NCBI GenBank assembly: GCA_021781535.1
Contig: JAJXWO010000010.1
Location: 1 to 64,000, forward strand
Reading direction: 5' to 3'
Length of the DNA: 64,000 nt
DNA from: Deltaproteobacteria bacterium
GTDB lineage: Bacteria > Desulfobacterota > Desulfuromonadia > Geobacterales > Pseudopelobacteraceae
In this document: positions 1-8,217 of the stretch, piece after piece
Numbering within the stretch: position 1 is the stretch's first letter
How the letters are laid out: each line of letters starts with the position of its first letter
Position numbers and translations under genes: made by a program
The notes under the pieces: generated by a model
Database searches by the model: none
What the model was told of the DNA's origin: nothing
The model's input: the letters and a program-made list of their open reading frames with translations, nothing else

Positions 1-1
1 G

Positions 2-91
2 CATGAACCGCAGCTTCTTGATCGGGTTTTCAAGATGCAGGTCAACTTGGCTAAAAACGGCACCATGAAAATATCTGACTGGGATATTTAG
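2..91 (+). CDS. 3' end of an unrecognised gene (partial)
   Basis: An open frame enters from the left edge and stops with TAG after 29 codons, ending in MKISDWDI. Only the C-terminus is in the window, so no family can be named. A rho-independent terminator 45 bases downstream fits the end of a plus-strand transcript. Another frame across the same bases also stays open for a short way, so the assignment rests mainly on the terminator and the position. Confidence 0.4.
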   Translation, partial: HEPQLLDRVFKMQVNLAKNGTMKISDWDI

Positions 92-135
92 CATTTATAA
101 GATGGCATGGAGTAAGTACATAGTTTGACGAAAAA

Positions 136-160
136 GGCCCGGAACACGGGTCTTTTTTTT
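136..160 (+). terminator. Rho-independent terminator
   Basis: GGCCCG and CGGGTC form a short GC-rich stem around GAACA (one G-T pair), followed by nine T residues. It ends the transcript of the partial gene at the left edge. Confidence 0.75.
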
Positions 161-303
161 TACAAAACGACGATAGCCGCGAAGGCGAGGCTTTTCCAGA
201 GTCGATGGCGGATAGTACACCGTGTCATGCGGGACGAGATGGAAAAAAAGGTATCCAATATACTACGTGTCAAACGAAAGATAGCATTTATGGAACTATT
301 TCA

Positions 304-333
304 TTGACGTGCTGCAACAATTACTTGTAATAA
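304..333 (+). promoter_or_regulatory. Candidate sigma-70 promoter of the bc-complex operon
   Basis: TTGACG and TAATAA are separated by 18 bases and lie about 50 bases upstream of the Rieske start. A second TTGACA at about 353 is too near the start codon to act as a -35 box for this gene. The rest of the interval 92-380 holds only the terminator and no convincing gene. Confidence 0.35.
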
Positions 334-380
334 CCGGCAACGAGGCTATTATTGACATAATTATGTGTTCGGGGGGATTT

Positions 381-803
381 ATGGAGACTGACAGAAACAG
401 GAGGACGTTTCTCGGGGTATGTCTTGGCAGCCTCGGAATTATCGCAGCGGCAGCAGTTTCCTGGCCGTTGTTCCGCTATCTTGCTCCTCGTTCGGCCAGT
501 GAAACAGCTGGAAAGGTGGTTATTCCTGATACGGCTGTTCGTGAAGGCGACGCCAAATTTTTTGAATTCGCCGGTTCCTCGGCCGTTCTGATTCGCAAGA
601 AGAATGGAGAACTTGCCGCTTTTTCTGCAGTTTGTACGCATCTGGGATGCATCGTCCAATGGGAAAAGGCCAAACAGGATTTTCTCTGTCCCTGTCATGG
701 CGGACGTTATTCCGCTGATGGTGTCGTGCTGGCAGGACCGCCTCCAAGGCCATTGAAGAAGCTTCCTTTCACGGTGGCTGGAGGAAATATTACTATCGGC
801 TGA
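381..803 (+). CDS. Rieske 2Fe-2S protein of a bc-type quinol oxidoreductase
   Basis: This is a 140-residue Rieske iron-sulfur protein that takes electrons from quinol at the Qo site of the cytochrome b next door. The two cluster-binding boxes are visible as CTHLGC (85-90) and CPCHGG (103-108), followed by the Pro-rich GPPPRPL loop. A twin-Arg-like NRR plus a hydrophobic stretch (residues 10-30) forms the N-terminal anchor. I start at ATG 381, which has a GGGGGG box 5 bases upstream; the longer ORF start at 309 adds residues without family character. It is the first gene of a three-gene operon with cytochrome b and a five-haem cytochrome c. Family identity is certain; the physiological electron acceptor is inferred. 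Confidence 0.93.
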   Translation: METDRNRRTFLGVCLGSLGIIAAAAVSWPLFRYLAPRSASETAGKVVIPDTAVREGDAKFFEFAGSSAVLIRKKNGELAAFSAVCTHLGCIVQWEKAKQDFLCPCHGGRYSADGVVLAGPPPRPLKKLPFTVAGGNITIG

Positions 804-826
804 ACTGATGTGTCAGAGGAGTGGGT

Positions 827-1930
827 ATGTCTCTCATAAAAAAAATTGTTACCTGGATAGACGTTCGTGTCGGAGTGCGCGAGGTGGTGGAAAAGGAGCT
901 GACCGGTTATCTGCTGCCGCGCAACATAAACTCCTGGTACTCGATGGGGAGTATTCTTCTGTTCGCCTTTGCACTGCAGGTCGTGACCGGTATGCTGCTG
1001 CTGATTTACTATGTCCCGGATGCTGATAAGGCTTTTAAAAGCGTTTCCACCATTATGAACGATGTCCCCTACGGTTGGCTGATCCGGATGCTCCATGCCG
1101 TCGGATCCAATATGATGGTGCTGGCGCTGCTGTTTCACATGCTTTCGGTACTCTTTATGGGAAGCTACAAGAAACCGCGCGAATTGAACTGGGTGACCGG
1201 ATTTATCCTGTTCACGCTGGTGCAGGCCATTTCTCTGACCGGATATCTGCTCCCATGGAGTCAGCTTTCGTTCTGGGCAACTACCGTGGCCACCAACAGC
1301 GCCAGTGCCATACCGGTGGTGGGGCCATATCTCGTTGAGTTACTGCGCGGCAGTCAACTGGTCGGACCTCCGACACTGGGGCGTTTCTTTGCTCTCCATG
1401 TGGCGGTTATTCCTGCCGTTATTGCAGCTCTGATCGGAGCCCATCTCTTTCTCCTCAAACGCACCGGAGTCTCGACACCCCCGTTTGGCGTTCAGGACAC
1501 CGTCAATCAGTGGCAGGGGGATAGCTACCGCTACGAAGATCATCCGGGCGGAATTCCCTTCTTCCCTGATTTTGCTTTCGAAGATATGAGGTCGATTGCA
1601 ATCTACATGGCAATTTTTCTGACGGTGGTTTTTTTCGACCCATACCTGTTCTTTCCCACGGATGCCTTTCTTCCGGCCAATCCTTTCGCTACCCCGGCAC
1701 ATATCAAGCCGGAATGGTATTTCCTGGCCAACTACCAGACGTTGAAACTATTTCCCAATGAACTGATTGGCCTGTCCCTGCAGGCCGTTGCCATGACTTT
1801 CCTGGCGTTGCTTCCCTTCGTCGACCGCGGCAGGGAACGCCATCCCCTGAAACGGCCCTTGTTCATGATCTGTTCCGTCGGCGGGGTGCTACTCTGGATC
1901 GGACTCAGCATATGGGGGCATTTTTCATGA
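827..1930 (+). CDS. Cytochrome b, b6/subunit IV domains in one chain
   Basis: The 367-residue membrane protein carries the two b haems and the quinone sites of a bc complex. His pairs are H90/H104 (13 residues between) and H191/H206 (14 between); the 14-residue spacing is typical of b6-type proteins. The Qo-site PEWY motif is at 295-298, in the part equivalent to subunit IV, so both halves are in one polypeptide. About eight membrane helices are expected. The ATG at 827 is chosen over GTG 821 because the AGAGGA ribosome site abuts the GTG. The stop overlaps the next start as ATGA, which indicates translational coupling to the multihaem cytochrome. Confidence 0.93.
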   Translation: MSLIKKIVTWIDVRVGVREVVEKELTGYLLPRNINSWYSMGSILLFAFALQVVTGMLLLIYYVPDADKAFKSVSTIMNDVPYGWLIRMLHAVGSNMMVLALLFHMLSVLFMGSYKKPRELNWVTGFILFTLVQAISLTGYLLPWSQLSFWATTVATNSASAIPVVGPYLVELLRGSQLVGPPTLGRFFALHVAVIPAVIAALIGAHLFLLKRTGVSTPPFGVQDTVNQWQGDSYRYEDHPGGIPFFPDFAFEDMRSIAIYMAIFLTVVFFDPYLFFPTDAFLPANPFATPAHIKPEWYFLANYQTLKLFPNELIGLSLQAVAMTFLALLPFVDRGRERHPLKRPLFMICSVGGVLLWIGLSIWGHFS

Positions 1931-2751
1931 AATATCACGATACGACCATTACTTCCCGTTTACTACTGTATGCCGTCATGGTGCTTGCACTTGCACCATA
2001 CCTTTTTCCGTCTGCAGCGTGTGCGCAAGAACCGACTGAACCGGTATGCATCTCCTGTCACTCTACGTTGCCGGAAAAGTTCAGCCAGCCGGTCAAGCTC
2101 TGGCGGGGAAGCATTCATGCCGATAACGGCATCTACTGCAATGGCTGTCACGGAGGCGATCCGAACGATGCTGCCAATGCCATGAACCCGGAACGCGGAT
2201 TTTTGGGGGTGCCTACAGAAACTGCCATACCGGCGTTTTGTGGCCGTTGCCATGTCGGTGTATTGAAGGATTATCTGGCAAGTGCTCATGGGCGTAAGCT
2301 GGGCAAGGGAGGACCGACCTGTGTAACCTGTCACAGTAATCATCATGTGGTAAAAGCCTCTTTAGCACTGATTAATGAGCAGAGCTGCAGTCGCTGTCAC
2401 AGTTTCGAACGGGCCAGAGTCATCCGTGCCGCGATGCAGGAAACCGAGGCAATGATTGTTGCCATAGATGAACGCATCAGCGGCTTTAAAAAGACCGGTA
2501 CCGATACTGAAAAACTTGAAAAAGAGCTTTTTGCGGTGCGGAATCAATTTCACACCCTGTTTCACAGCGTAGATGTGGAATTGGTAAAAAATGACTCGGC
2601 CCAGATTCAGGCCGATCTGAGAAAAATACAGGTGGTACTTGACGGGCTGGATACGGTACATCAGAGGCGCATGATTGCAGGGGCTGCTGCCGTGTCGATC
2701 ATGTTGATGATTGCGCTGGTACTGCACTTGCTGAGAAAAACGTATGACTAG
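1927..2751 (+). CDS. Membrane-anchored pentahaem cytochrome c
   Basis: The 274-residue protein has a signal sequence (about residues 1-38), five CxxCH haem sites (CISCH, CNGCH, CGRCH, CVTCH, CSRCH) in the first 165 residues, a charged helical segment, and a C-terminal membrane helix (about 248-268). It replaces the monohaem cytochrome c1 of a classical bc1 complex and should pass electrons from the Rieske protein to periplasmic carriers. The start overlaps the cytochrome b stop by four bases. Multihaem cytochromes attached to Rieske/b units are known in Geobacteraceae. The periplasmic side is inferred from the signal peptide and haem motifs. Confidence 0.88.
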   Translation: MKYHDTTITSRLLLYAVMVLALAPYLFPSAACAQEPTEPVCISCHSTLPEKFSQPVKLWRGSIHADNGIYCNGCHGGDPNDAANAMNPERGFLGVPTETAIPAFCGRCHVGVLKDYLASAHGRKLGKGGPTCVTCHSNHHVVKASLALINEQSCSRCHSFERARVIRAAMQETEAMIVAIDERISGFKKTGTDTEKLEKELFAVRNQFHTLFHSVDVELVKNDSAQIQADLRKIQVVLDGLDTVHQRRMIAGAAAVSIMLMIALVLHLLRKTYD

Positions 2752-2818
2752 GTTTGTTTCACGGTCATCTTCTTTTTTTACGGTAAACCGGGAATGAAGC
2801 TCGCAAAAAAAAGGGTGC

Positions 2819-2846
2819 TTGACAAGTGCGGGTCAGTTCAATTAGA
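2819..2846 (+). promoter_or_regulatory. Promoter of the riboswitch-terC transcript
   Basis: TTGACA (2819-2824) is followed after 16 bases by ATTAGA. Transcription from here would begin a few bases before the riboswitch P1 helix, which supports the assignment. Confidence 0.5.
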
Positions 2847-2854
2847 GTCACAAC

Positions 2855-2998
2855 CCATAAAGGGGAGTAGCTATCAGCCGGAGACATGGCTGACCCCATG
2901 CTCGTCAACACAGTCGCAAGACTCGGGCCGGGAACGATAACCATCGCAAGCAAGACCTTTATCCAATGCGTATTCCGCCGTGGATAAAGGTCTTTTTT
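2855..2998 (+). ncRNA. yybP-ykoY manganese riboswitch with terminator platform
   Basis: The conserved aptamer core is recognisable: AAAGGGGAGTAGC, CCGGAGACATGGC, and the closing GCAAGACCTTTAT. This class is known to bind Mn2+ and often controls TerC/Alx/MntP-type genes, and a terC gene follows. The P1 helix pairs ATAAAGG (2857-2863) with CCTTTAT (2956-2962). The same CCTTTAT belongs to a 12-bp terminator stem, GACCTTTATCCA with TGGATAAAGGTC (2954-2965 / 2981-2992), followed by six T. P1 and the terminator cannot form together, so ligand binding should prevent termination and turn the gene on. Recognition is from sequence memory, not a covariance search. Confidence 0.9.
2954..2998 (+). terminator. 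Intrinsic terminator of the Mn riboswitch
   Basis: A perfect 12-bp stem with a 15-base loop and a T6 tract lies about 200 bases before terC. Its 5' arm shares seven bases with the aptamer P1 helix, making it the regulated terminator. Confidence 0.88.
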
Positions 2999-3200
2999 AT
3001 TAGCCGCCGATTGTATCCACATCCCCTGTTGGCGCCTCCGATGCAAGAAGCACATTTTTCGTAAATCCGCAGAACGGAGGTGGTAGGATGGTTTTTCGTT
3101 ACTCACCTGCAGATGAAAGGAAGACATCACCACGCTTGAGTTGCGCGCTTGTTGGTACGTGACTTTTAAACGGCATTTTTTGTAAAAGGAGGTTTTGCAC

Positions 3201-3947
3201 ATGGAATGGTTGACTGACCCGCAGGTCTGGATGGCGCTGATAACCCTGAGCGCACTGGAAATTGTCCTGGGAATTGATAATATTATCTTTATCTCTATCC
3301 AGGCCAGTAAGCTCCCCGCTCATCAGCAGGAGAAAGCCAGGCTTCTCGGACTCGGGCTGGCAATGTTTATCCGCATCGGGCTCCTGTTTTCTCTTACCCG
3401 GCTTATGGGGCTCACCTCACCACTGTTCTCGGTGGTGGGGAATGAAATTTCCGGTCGCGATTTGATCCTGATCTCCGGTGGTCTCTTTCTTCTCTGGAAA
3501 AGTACGATGGAGATCCATGAGAAGCTGGAAGGCGAGGAAGAAGTGTCATCCGCCCGTGTCGGTGCAACGTTTAGTGCGGTTATTGTACAAATCCTCCTGT
3601 TGGATATTGTCTTCTCCCTTGATTCAATAATTACCGCCTTGGGAATGGCCAGCCAACTTGCCATAATGGTTGCTGCGGTTGTCATTGCAGTCGGGTTTAT
3701 GATGTTTTTTTCAGGAAAAATCAGTGTTTTTGTAGAAAAACATCCGACCATCAAGATGCTGGCATTAAGTTTCCTGCTTCTGATCGGCGTGTCACTTATC
3801 GGCGATGGTTTCGATATGCATATACCCAAGGGATATGTCTATTTTGCCATGGCCTTCTCGGTTATGGTAGAGATGTTAAATCTGAGACTCAGGCGCGGTA
3901 CGCCGGTCAAACTCCATCAACCACATCTGGTAAATTCGGCCAAATAG
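3201..3947 (+). CDS. TerC/Alx-family membrane protein, probable Mn2+ exporter
   Basis: The 248-residue protein has about seven membrane helices and the two TerC-family acidic signatures, EIVLGIDN near the N-terminus and DIVFSLDS in the middle, which provide metal ligands in the family. Members such as Alx and MeeY/MeeF export manganese or help metallate secreted enzymes. The start at ATG 3201 is set by AAAGGAGG eight bases upstream; TTG 3195 would overlap that spacing. The gene stands alone behind a manganese riboswitch, which strongly supports a role in Mn2+ efflux when the metal is high. Confidence 0.9.
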   Translation: MEWLTDPQVWMALITLSALEIVLGIDNIIFISIQASKLPAHQQEKARLLGLGLAMFIRIGLLFSLTRLMGLTSPLFSVVGNEISGRDLILISGGLFLLWKSTMEIHEKLEGEEEVSSARVGATFSAVIVQILLLDIVFSLDSIITALGMASQLAIMVAAVVIAVGFMMFFSGKISVFVEKHPTIKMLALSFLLLIGVSLIGDGFDMHIPKGYVYFAMAFSVMVEMLNLRLRRGTPVKLHQPHLVNSAK

Positions 3948-3960
3948 GTGAACATGCCAA

Positions 3961-4007
3961 TTCCCGCCTGCCCACCGATGTTTTTTTAATCGGCAGGAGC
4001 GGGAATA
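3961..4007 (+). terminator. Hairpin after terC, possible terminator
   Basis: TTCCCGC-CTGCC pairs with GGCAG-GA-GCGGGAA, and an inner CCGAT/ATCGG continues the stem around a T-rich loop. There is no T tract after the stem, so it may act as an RNA-stabilising hairpin rather than a simple terminator. Confidence 0.45.
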
Positions 4008-4068
4008 AAACCACCGGTGACGATCCGGGGAACTTTCTAAGGGCAGCAACGAGCAAAGGGGTACGGCG

Positions 4069-6750
4069 ATGATTAAAAATAAGTTCATTCTGGTCCTGAT
4101 ACTGCTGGCACTGGTTCTGCCGTTTATTTCGTACCTTCTGGATTTCTATGCCGATTGGCTTTTTTTCGTAGAGACAGGTTTTTCGTCGGTGTTTACGACA
4201 ACAGTATATGCCAAAACAGGTGTCGGGCTGTTCTTTGGAGCGTTTCTGTTTGTCGCTCTCATGGTCAATCTTTTGTATGCGAACCGGGCACACTTCCCCT
4301 ACGCCGGCATTTTTATTGTGGGGGGAGGCAACTTCCGCGTACAAAGAGACGAGATGATTCGGCTTGTAAAACCTCTGGCCGTCCTCATTAGCATGGTCCT
4401 GGCTTTTTTTGCAGGTAATTGGGGGGCCGTGCAGTGGGAAGAAGTGTTGCTCTTCACGAACAGGGTGGACGTCGGCACGGTTGATCCGGTAATCGGCAAG
4501 GATATCGGTTTCTATCTGTTCAGCCTGCCGTTTTGGGAAAGCCTCCAAGGTTTTGCCAGCTTCGTGCTGCTGGCAACTGCCGTCCTGAGCGGTGCGGTGT
4601 ACCTTGTGCGGGGCGGCATCGTGCTGACTGAACGAGGGGTGACAATTGATGTGAAGGTCCGTCGCCATCTGGCGGTGTTGACCGGGATTTTCGCCTGTGT
4701 GATTGCTGCCGGTTTCTATCTGGACAGCTTCCGGCTGCTGCTTTCCGGAAACGGCGCCTTTTATGGCGCTGGATATGCCGATGTCAACTCACGACTGCTG
4801 ACCTATCGGGTTCTGACGTTCCTGACACCGCTGGCGGGGTGCATGCTGGCGGCAGCAATCTGGAAAGGAACCTGGCGCAGGGCGGTGCTTCCTCCGGGTG
4901 TCGTAGTGGTACTGTATATTGTCGGTATCGGGGTGTATCCGGGACTGCTCCAAAAATTCAAGGTCGCCCCAAACGAATTGGCTTTGGAAATGCCGTACAT
5001 AGAGAGCAATATCAGATTTACCCGCTTCGGCTACAATCTGGACAAGATTGAAACCGTACCCTTCGATGTTGATACCAAGCTATCCGCTACCGATATTGCT
5101 AACAATGATGCCACCATCAAAAATATCCGCCTCTGGGATCATGCCCCGCTGCTCAAGACATACAGTCAGCTACAGCAGATCAGAACCTATTACAAATTTT
5201 TTGATGTGGATAATGACCGTTACATGGTGAACGGTCAGTACACCCAGGTCATGCTGTCGCCGCGCGAACTTTCCTATGCCGATCTTCCCAGCAAAAACTG
5301 GATCAACGAACGGCTCATCTTCACCCATGGTAACGGTATCACCTTTGGCCCGGTCAGCCGGATCAGTAAAGAGGGGCTTCCCGAATTTTTTGTCAAGGAT
5401 ATCCCACCTGTCAGTCTGGCCGATGTCAAGGTAACCCGGCCGGAAATATATTTCGGTGAGCTGTCCAATGACTATGTTGTCGTCAAGACGAAGGTGCCTG
5501 AATTCAGTTACCCAACCGCCACCGGCAATATCAATACCACCTATGCGGGAAAGGGCGGGGTACCGATCGACTCGCTTCTCAAAAAAGCGTTGTTTGCTGC
5601 CAAGTTCAGGACAGAAAAAATACTGCTTTCTTCGGATATTACTGCGGAGAGCCGCATCATTTACAATCGCAACATCAATGACCGGGTCAGAGCAATCGCA
5701 CCCTTTCTCCGTTATGATGGCGATCCCTACATGGTTGTTACGAAGAATGGCGAGCTCAAATGGATTATTGATGCCTACACCATTTCGGACCGTCTCCCGT
5801 ATTCAAAACCGCTTACGGGCGGCATCAATTACATGCGAAATTCCGTCAAGGTGGTTGTGGATGCCTATGACGGATCTCTCGATTTTTACATCAGTGACCC
5901 CCAAGATGTACTGATAAAGGTGTATGCCCGGATGTTTCCGAACCTTTTCAAGCCGATGTCATCCATGCCGGATGATCTGCGCAAACATGTCCGCTATCCG
6001 CACCAGTTCCTCCAACTTCAGGCCGCCATGTACTCCGCCTACCACATGACGGACCCTAAGGTTTTCTACAACAAGGAGAACCTCTGGCAGGTTCCGGCTC
6101 TGGGCGAAAAGCCGATGGAGCCAAGCTATACGATCATGAAACTGCCGGGTGAAAAGGTGGAGGAGTATATCCTGCTGCTGCCGTTTACACCGTCCAAGCG
6201 GGACAATCTGGCGGCTTGGCTGACGGTCCGCTGTGATGAACCGAATTATGGAAAGATCCGGGCCTATACCTTTCCTCGCGACAGGTTGATCTATGGCCCG
6301 AAACAGATTGATGCTCGCATCAATCAGGATTCCTTTATCTCACAGCAACTGACGCTTTGGAACCAGCGCGGCTCAGAGGTTATCCGCGGCAGCATGCTTA
6401 TAATTCCAATCGAGAAATCGCTGCTCTATGTCCAGCCGCTGTTTCTTGCCGCAGATAAAGACGGCCTGCCCGAGTTGAAGCGGGTGATTGTCGCCTTTGG
6501 GGATGAGGTGGTTATGGAGGAAAACCTGGAACTGGCTCTGCAGCGACTCTTCGGTGGCAAAAAAACTGCTATTGCCGTCACGGCTGTTACCACAAGCACG
6601 GCAGGTCCGAAAACAGCACCAGCTTCACTGGCCAAGGAAGCCATGGATATTTATGAGAAGGCAACGAATCTGCAACGCCAGGGTGATTGGGCGGGGTATG
6701 GTGATGAACTGCGAAAGCTGGGACAGGTGCTGAAGCGGATGGCGCAATAG
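4069..6750 (+). CDS. UPF0182 family large membrane protein
   Basis: The 893-residue protein matches the UPF0182 family in length and layout: about seven hydrophobic helices in the first 300 residues, beginning with an FYADWLFF segment typical of the family, followed by a long extracytoplasmic region. The function of this family is not established. The ATG has AAAGGGG upstream with about eight bases spacing. A low-complexity Ala/Thr/Lys stretch (about 835-860) precedes a short C-terminal helical tail. It is followed by a small membrane protein gene in the same direction. Confidence 0.85.
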   Translation: MIKNKFILVLILLALVLPFISYLLDFYADWLFFVETGFSSVFTTTVYAKTGVGLFFGAFLFVALMVNLLYANRAHFPYAGIFIVGGGNFRVQRDEMIRLVKPLAVLISMVLAFFAGNWGAVQWEEVLLFTNRVDVGTVDPVIGKDIGFYLFSLPFWESLQGFASFVLLATAVLSGAVYLVRGGIVLTERGVTIDVKVRRHLAVLTGIFACVIAAGFYLDSFRLLLSGNGAFYGAGYADVNSRLLTYRVLTFLTPLAGCMLAAAIWKGTWRRAVLPPGVVVVLYIVGIGVYPGLLQKFKVAPNELALEMPYIESNIRFTRFGYNLDKIETVPFDVDTKLSATDIANNDATIKNIRLWDHAPLLKTYSQLQQIRTYYKFFDVDNDRYMVNGQYTQVMLSPRELSYADLPSKNWINERLIFTHGNGITFGPVSRISKEGLPEFFVKDIPPVSLADVKVTRPEIYFGELSNDYVVVKTKVPEFSYPTATGNINTTYAGKGGVPIDSLLKKALFAAKFRTEKILLSSDITAESRIIYNRNINDRVRAIAPFLRYDGDPYMVVTKNGELKWIIDAYTISDRLPYSKPLTGGINYMRNSVKVVVDAYDGSLDFYISDPQDVLIKVYARMFPNLFKPMSSMPDDLRKHVRYPHQFLQLQAAMYSAYHMTDPKVFYNKENLWQVPALGEKPMEPSYTIMKLPGEKVEEYILLLPFTPSKRDNLAAWLTVRCDEPNYGKIRAYTFPRDRLIYGPKQIDARINQDSFISQQLTLWNQRGSEVIRGSMLIIPIEKSLLYVQPLFLAADKDGLPELKRVIVAFGDEVVMEENLELALQRLFGGKKTAIAVTAVTTSTAGPKTAPASLAKEAMDIYEKATNLQRQGDWAGYGDELRKLGQVLKRMAQ

Positions 6751-6788
6751 CCCTGTGAAAAATCTTAGCTCAACGGGGTAGGATTGCC

Positions 6789-7031
6789 GTGAAGCATTTT
6801 GTATTCAGGACATTGGGACAGGCAAAACGTCTGATCGTGATTCTGTTCGGTTTTACAATACTGGCTGGCGGAGTGGTGATGATCGTATTGCCGGGGCCGG
6901 CAGTGGTGGTTATTCCGCTCGGGTTGGCGATATTGGCCACCGAATTCATCTGGGCCAGAAAGCTTCTTGCCGCGGTAAAAGGGCGCTTCGAGCGTATGAA
7001 AAAAGGAAATAATACCGAACCACACCCCTGA
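6789..7031 (+). CDS. Small PGPGW-type transmembrane protein
   Basis: The 80-residue protein has two closely spaced membrane helices around the LPGPAVVVIPLGLAIL segment, the signature of the putative PGPGW transmembrane family, and a basic C-terminal tail. The start is GTG 6789 with AGGA a few bases upstream. The function of the family is unknown. It sits 38 bases after the UPF0182 gene and may be cotranscribed with it. Confidence 0.75.
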   Translation: MKHFVFRTLGQAKRLIVILFGFTILAGGVVMIVLPGPAVVVIPLGLAILATEFIWARKLLAAVKGRFERMKKGNNTEPHP

Positions 7032-7084
7032 TGTGAGCTGTTTTGAAGTGGTGTGTCATCAACACAATCTGGATGGCTTATGAT

Positions 7085-7579
7085 ATGAAAATCACCTTAT
7101 TGACTCATTTTAAAGAATTTGAGAAAAGATCCAATACCGGCCGTCTGGTGGTCGACGTTCTCGGAAGTGCCGCCGTGCAGGTTCGCTGGGACAGGATGAA
7201 TCCATGCAAGCGGCTGATTGAGGAAATTGAGGCTGGCGGTGTGGCGTTGGTCTACCCTGGTGCTTCAGGAGAAAATGACGGAGATCTGAGCGGTCTTACC
7301 CACTTCATAATAATTGACGGGACCTGGCATGAAGCTCGCAAAATCCATCAGAGAAGCCCCTATCTGCAAAAAATCCGTCGGGTCGGTCTGAAAACAGGTG
7401 AAAAATCGGCATATAATCTCAGGAAAAATCAGAAGGAATCAGGTCTGTGCACTGCGGAATGCGTCATCGAAGTATTGCGTCTTTCAGGGCACGCCGCCGA
7501 TGCAGAGCGGCTGCAGGAAAGATTCCTTGCATTCATCAGGCCGCCTGGAGTCATGCGAGGAGAGGTGCAGGGGCATTAG
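7085..7579 (+). CDS. DTW-domain protein (tRNA acp3U transferase family), short form
   Basis: The protein (164 residues from ATG 7085) shows the family boxes: THFKEFEKRSNTGRL, DGTWHEA followed by RS, and SAYNLRKNQ before an LCTAE segment. DTW proteins such as TapT/TuaA transfer the 3-amino-3-carboxypropyl group of S-adenosylmethionine to tRNA uridine 47 or 20. The usual N-terminal Cys cluster (CxxC..C) is absent. The next upstream in-frame codons run to a TGA at 7034 and contain only one Cys, so this is a naturally short form. The ATG at 7085 matches where the homologous core begins; TTG 7043 is the longer option. Confidence 0.78.
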   Translation: MKITLLTHFKEFEKRSNTGRLVVDVLGSAAVQVRWDRMNPCKRLIEEIEAGGVALVYPGASGENDGDLSGLTHFIIIDGTWHEARKIHQRSPYLQKIRRVGLKTGEKSAYNLRKNQKESGLCTAECVIEVLRLSGHAADAERLQERFLAFIRPPGVMRGEVQGH

Positions 7580-7611
7580 CTCGGGAAAGAGATGTCTTTA
7601 CGGCGGTATCA

Positions 7612-8217
7612 TCATGCCTTGAATTTGTTTTCGTTGCCGGCTAACAAGCGTCTGATATTTTCATGGTGTCGCACAATGACTGTCAGGGAAATTATAATTG
7701 TTACCGTGGTGAGAGCCCTGCTGCCGCCCAACAGGAACACTGCCAGCGGCATGGTGGCCGCAGCAGAAATTGATCCGAGCGAAACGTAGCGCCAGATAAG
7801 CATCATGCAGGCAAATACTGCGACAGCAATTGTGACCGCCAAGGGAGCCAATGCCAGAAAAACTCCCAGTGCAGTAGCCACGCCCTTTCCTCCCTTGAAT
7901 CTGAGGAATACAGAAAAAACATGGCCACAAAATGCGGCCAGGCCGACCCAGGCGGCAAATTCAGGTGGAAGTGCGCTGAATTTAACGAGAACAACCGGGA
8001 TCATTCCCTTCAGGCAGTCCCCGATCAGCGTAATGATGCCGACTTTACGACCGATGGTACGATACAGGTTGGTTGCGCCGATATTTCCGCTTCCCTCATT
8101 GCGGACATCAATCCCATACACCTTGCCGAGCAGCAGTCCAGTCGGGATCGATCCAATCAGGTATGCGACGCCGATTACGATAAGCAGTGCTACTATGGTT
8201 GCCTGATCTCCTGTCAT
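7612..8217 (-). CDS. plsY: Acyl-phosphate:glycerol-3-phosphate acyltransferase PlsY
   Basis: The 201-residue inner-membrane enzyme makes lysophosphatidic acid from acyl-phosphate and glycerol-3-phosphate. PlsY motifs are present: SIPTGLLLGK, GSGNIGATN, and KGGKGVATALG in the loop after the third helix. The start overlaps the bamD stop by four bases (ATGA type), so the two are translationally coupled. Length and helix pattern are those of the family. Confidence 0.95.
   Translation of the reverse strand: MTGDQATIVALLIVIGVAYLIGSIPTGLLLGKVYGIDVRNEGSGNIGATNLYRTIGRKVGIITLIGDCLKGMIPVVLVKFSALPPEFAAWVGLAAFCGHVFSVFLRFKGGKGVATALGVFLALAPLAVTIAVAVFACMMLIWRYVSLGSISAAATMPLAVFLLGGSRALTTVTIIISLTVIVRHHENIRRLLAGNENKFKA

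Noticed and set aside
125-307. 60-residue ORF downstream of the first terminator
   Set aside because: It runs through the terminator hairpin and T tract, has no ribosome site and shows no protein-like pattern.
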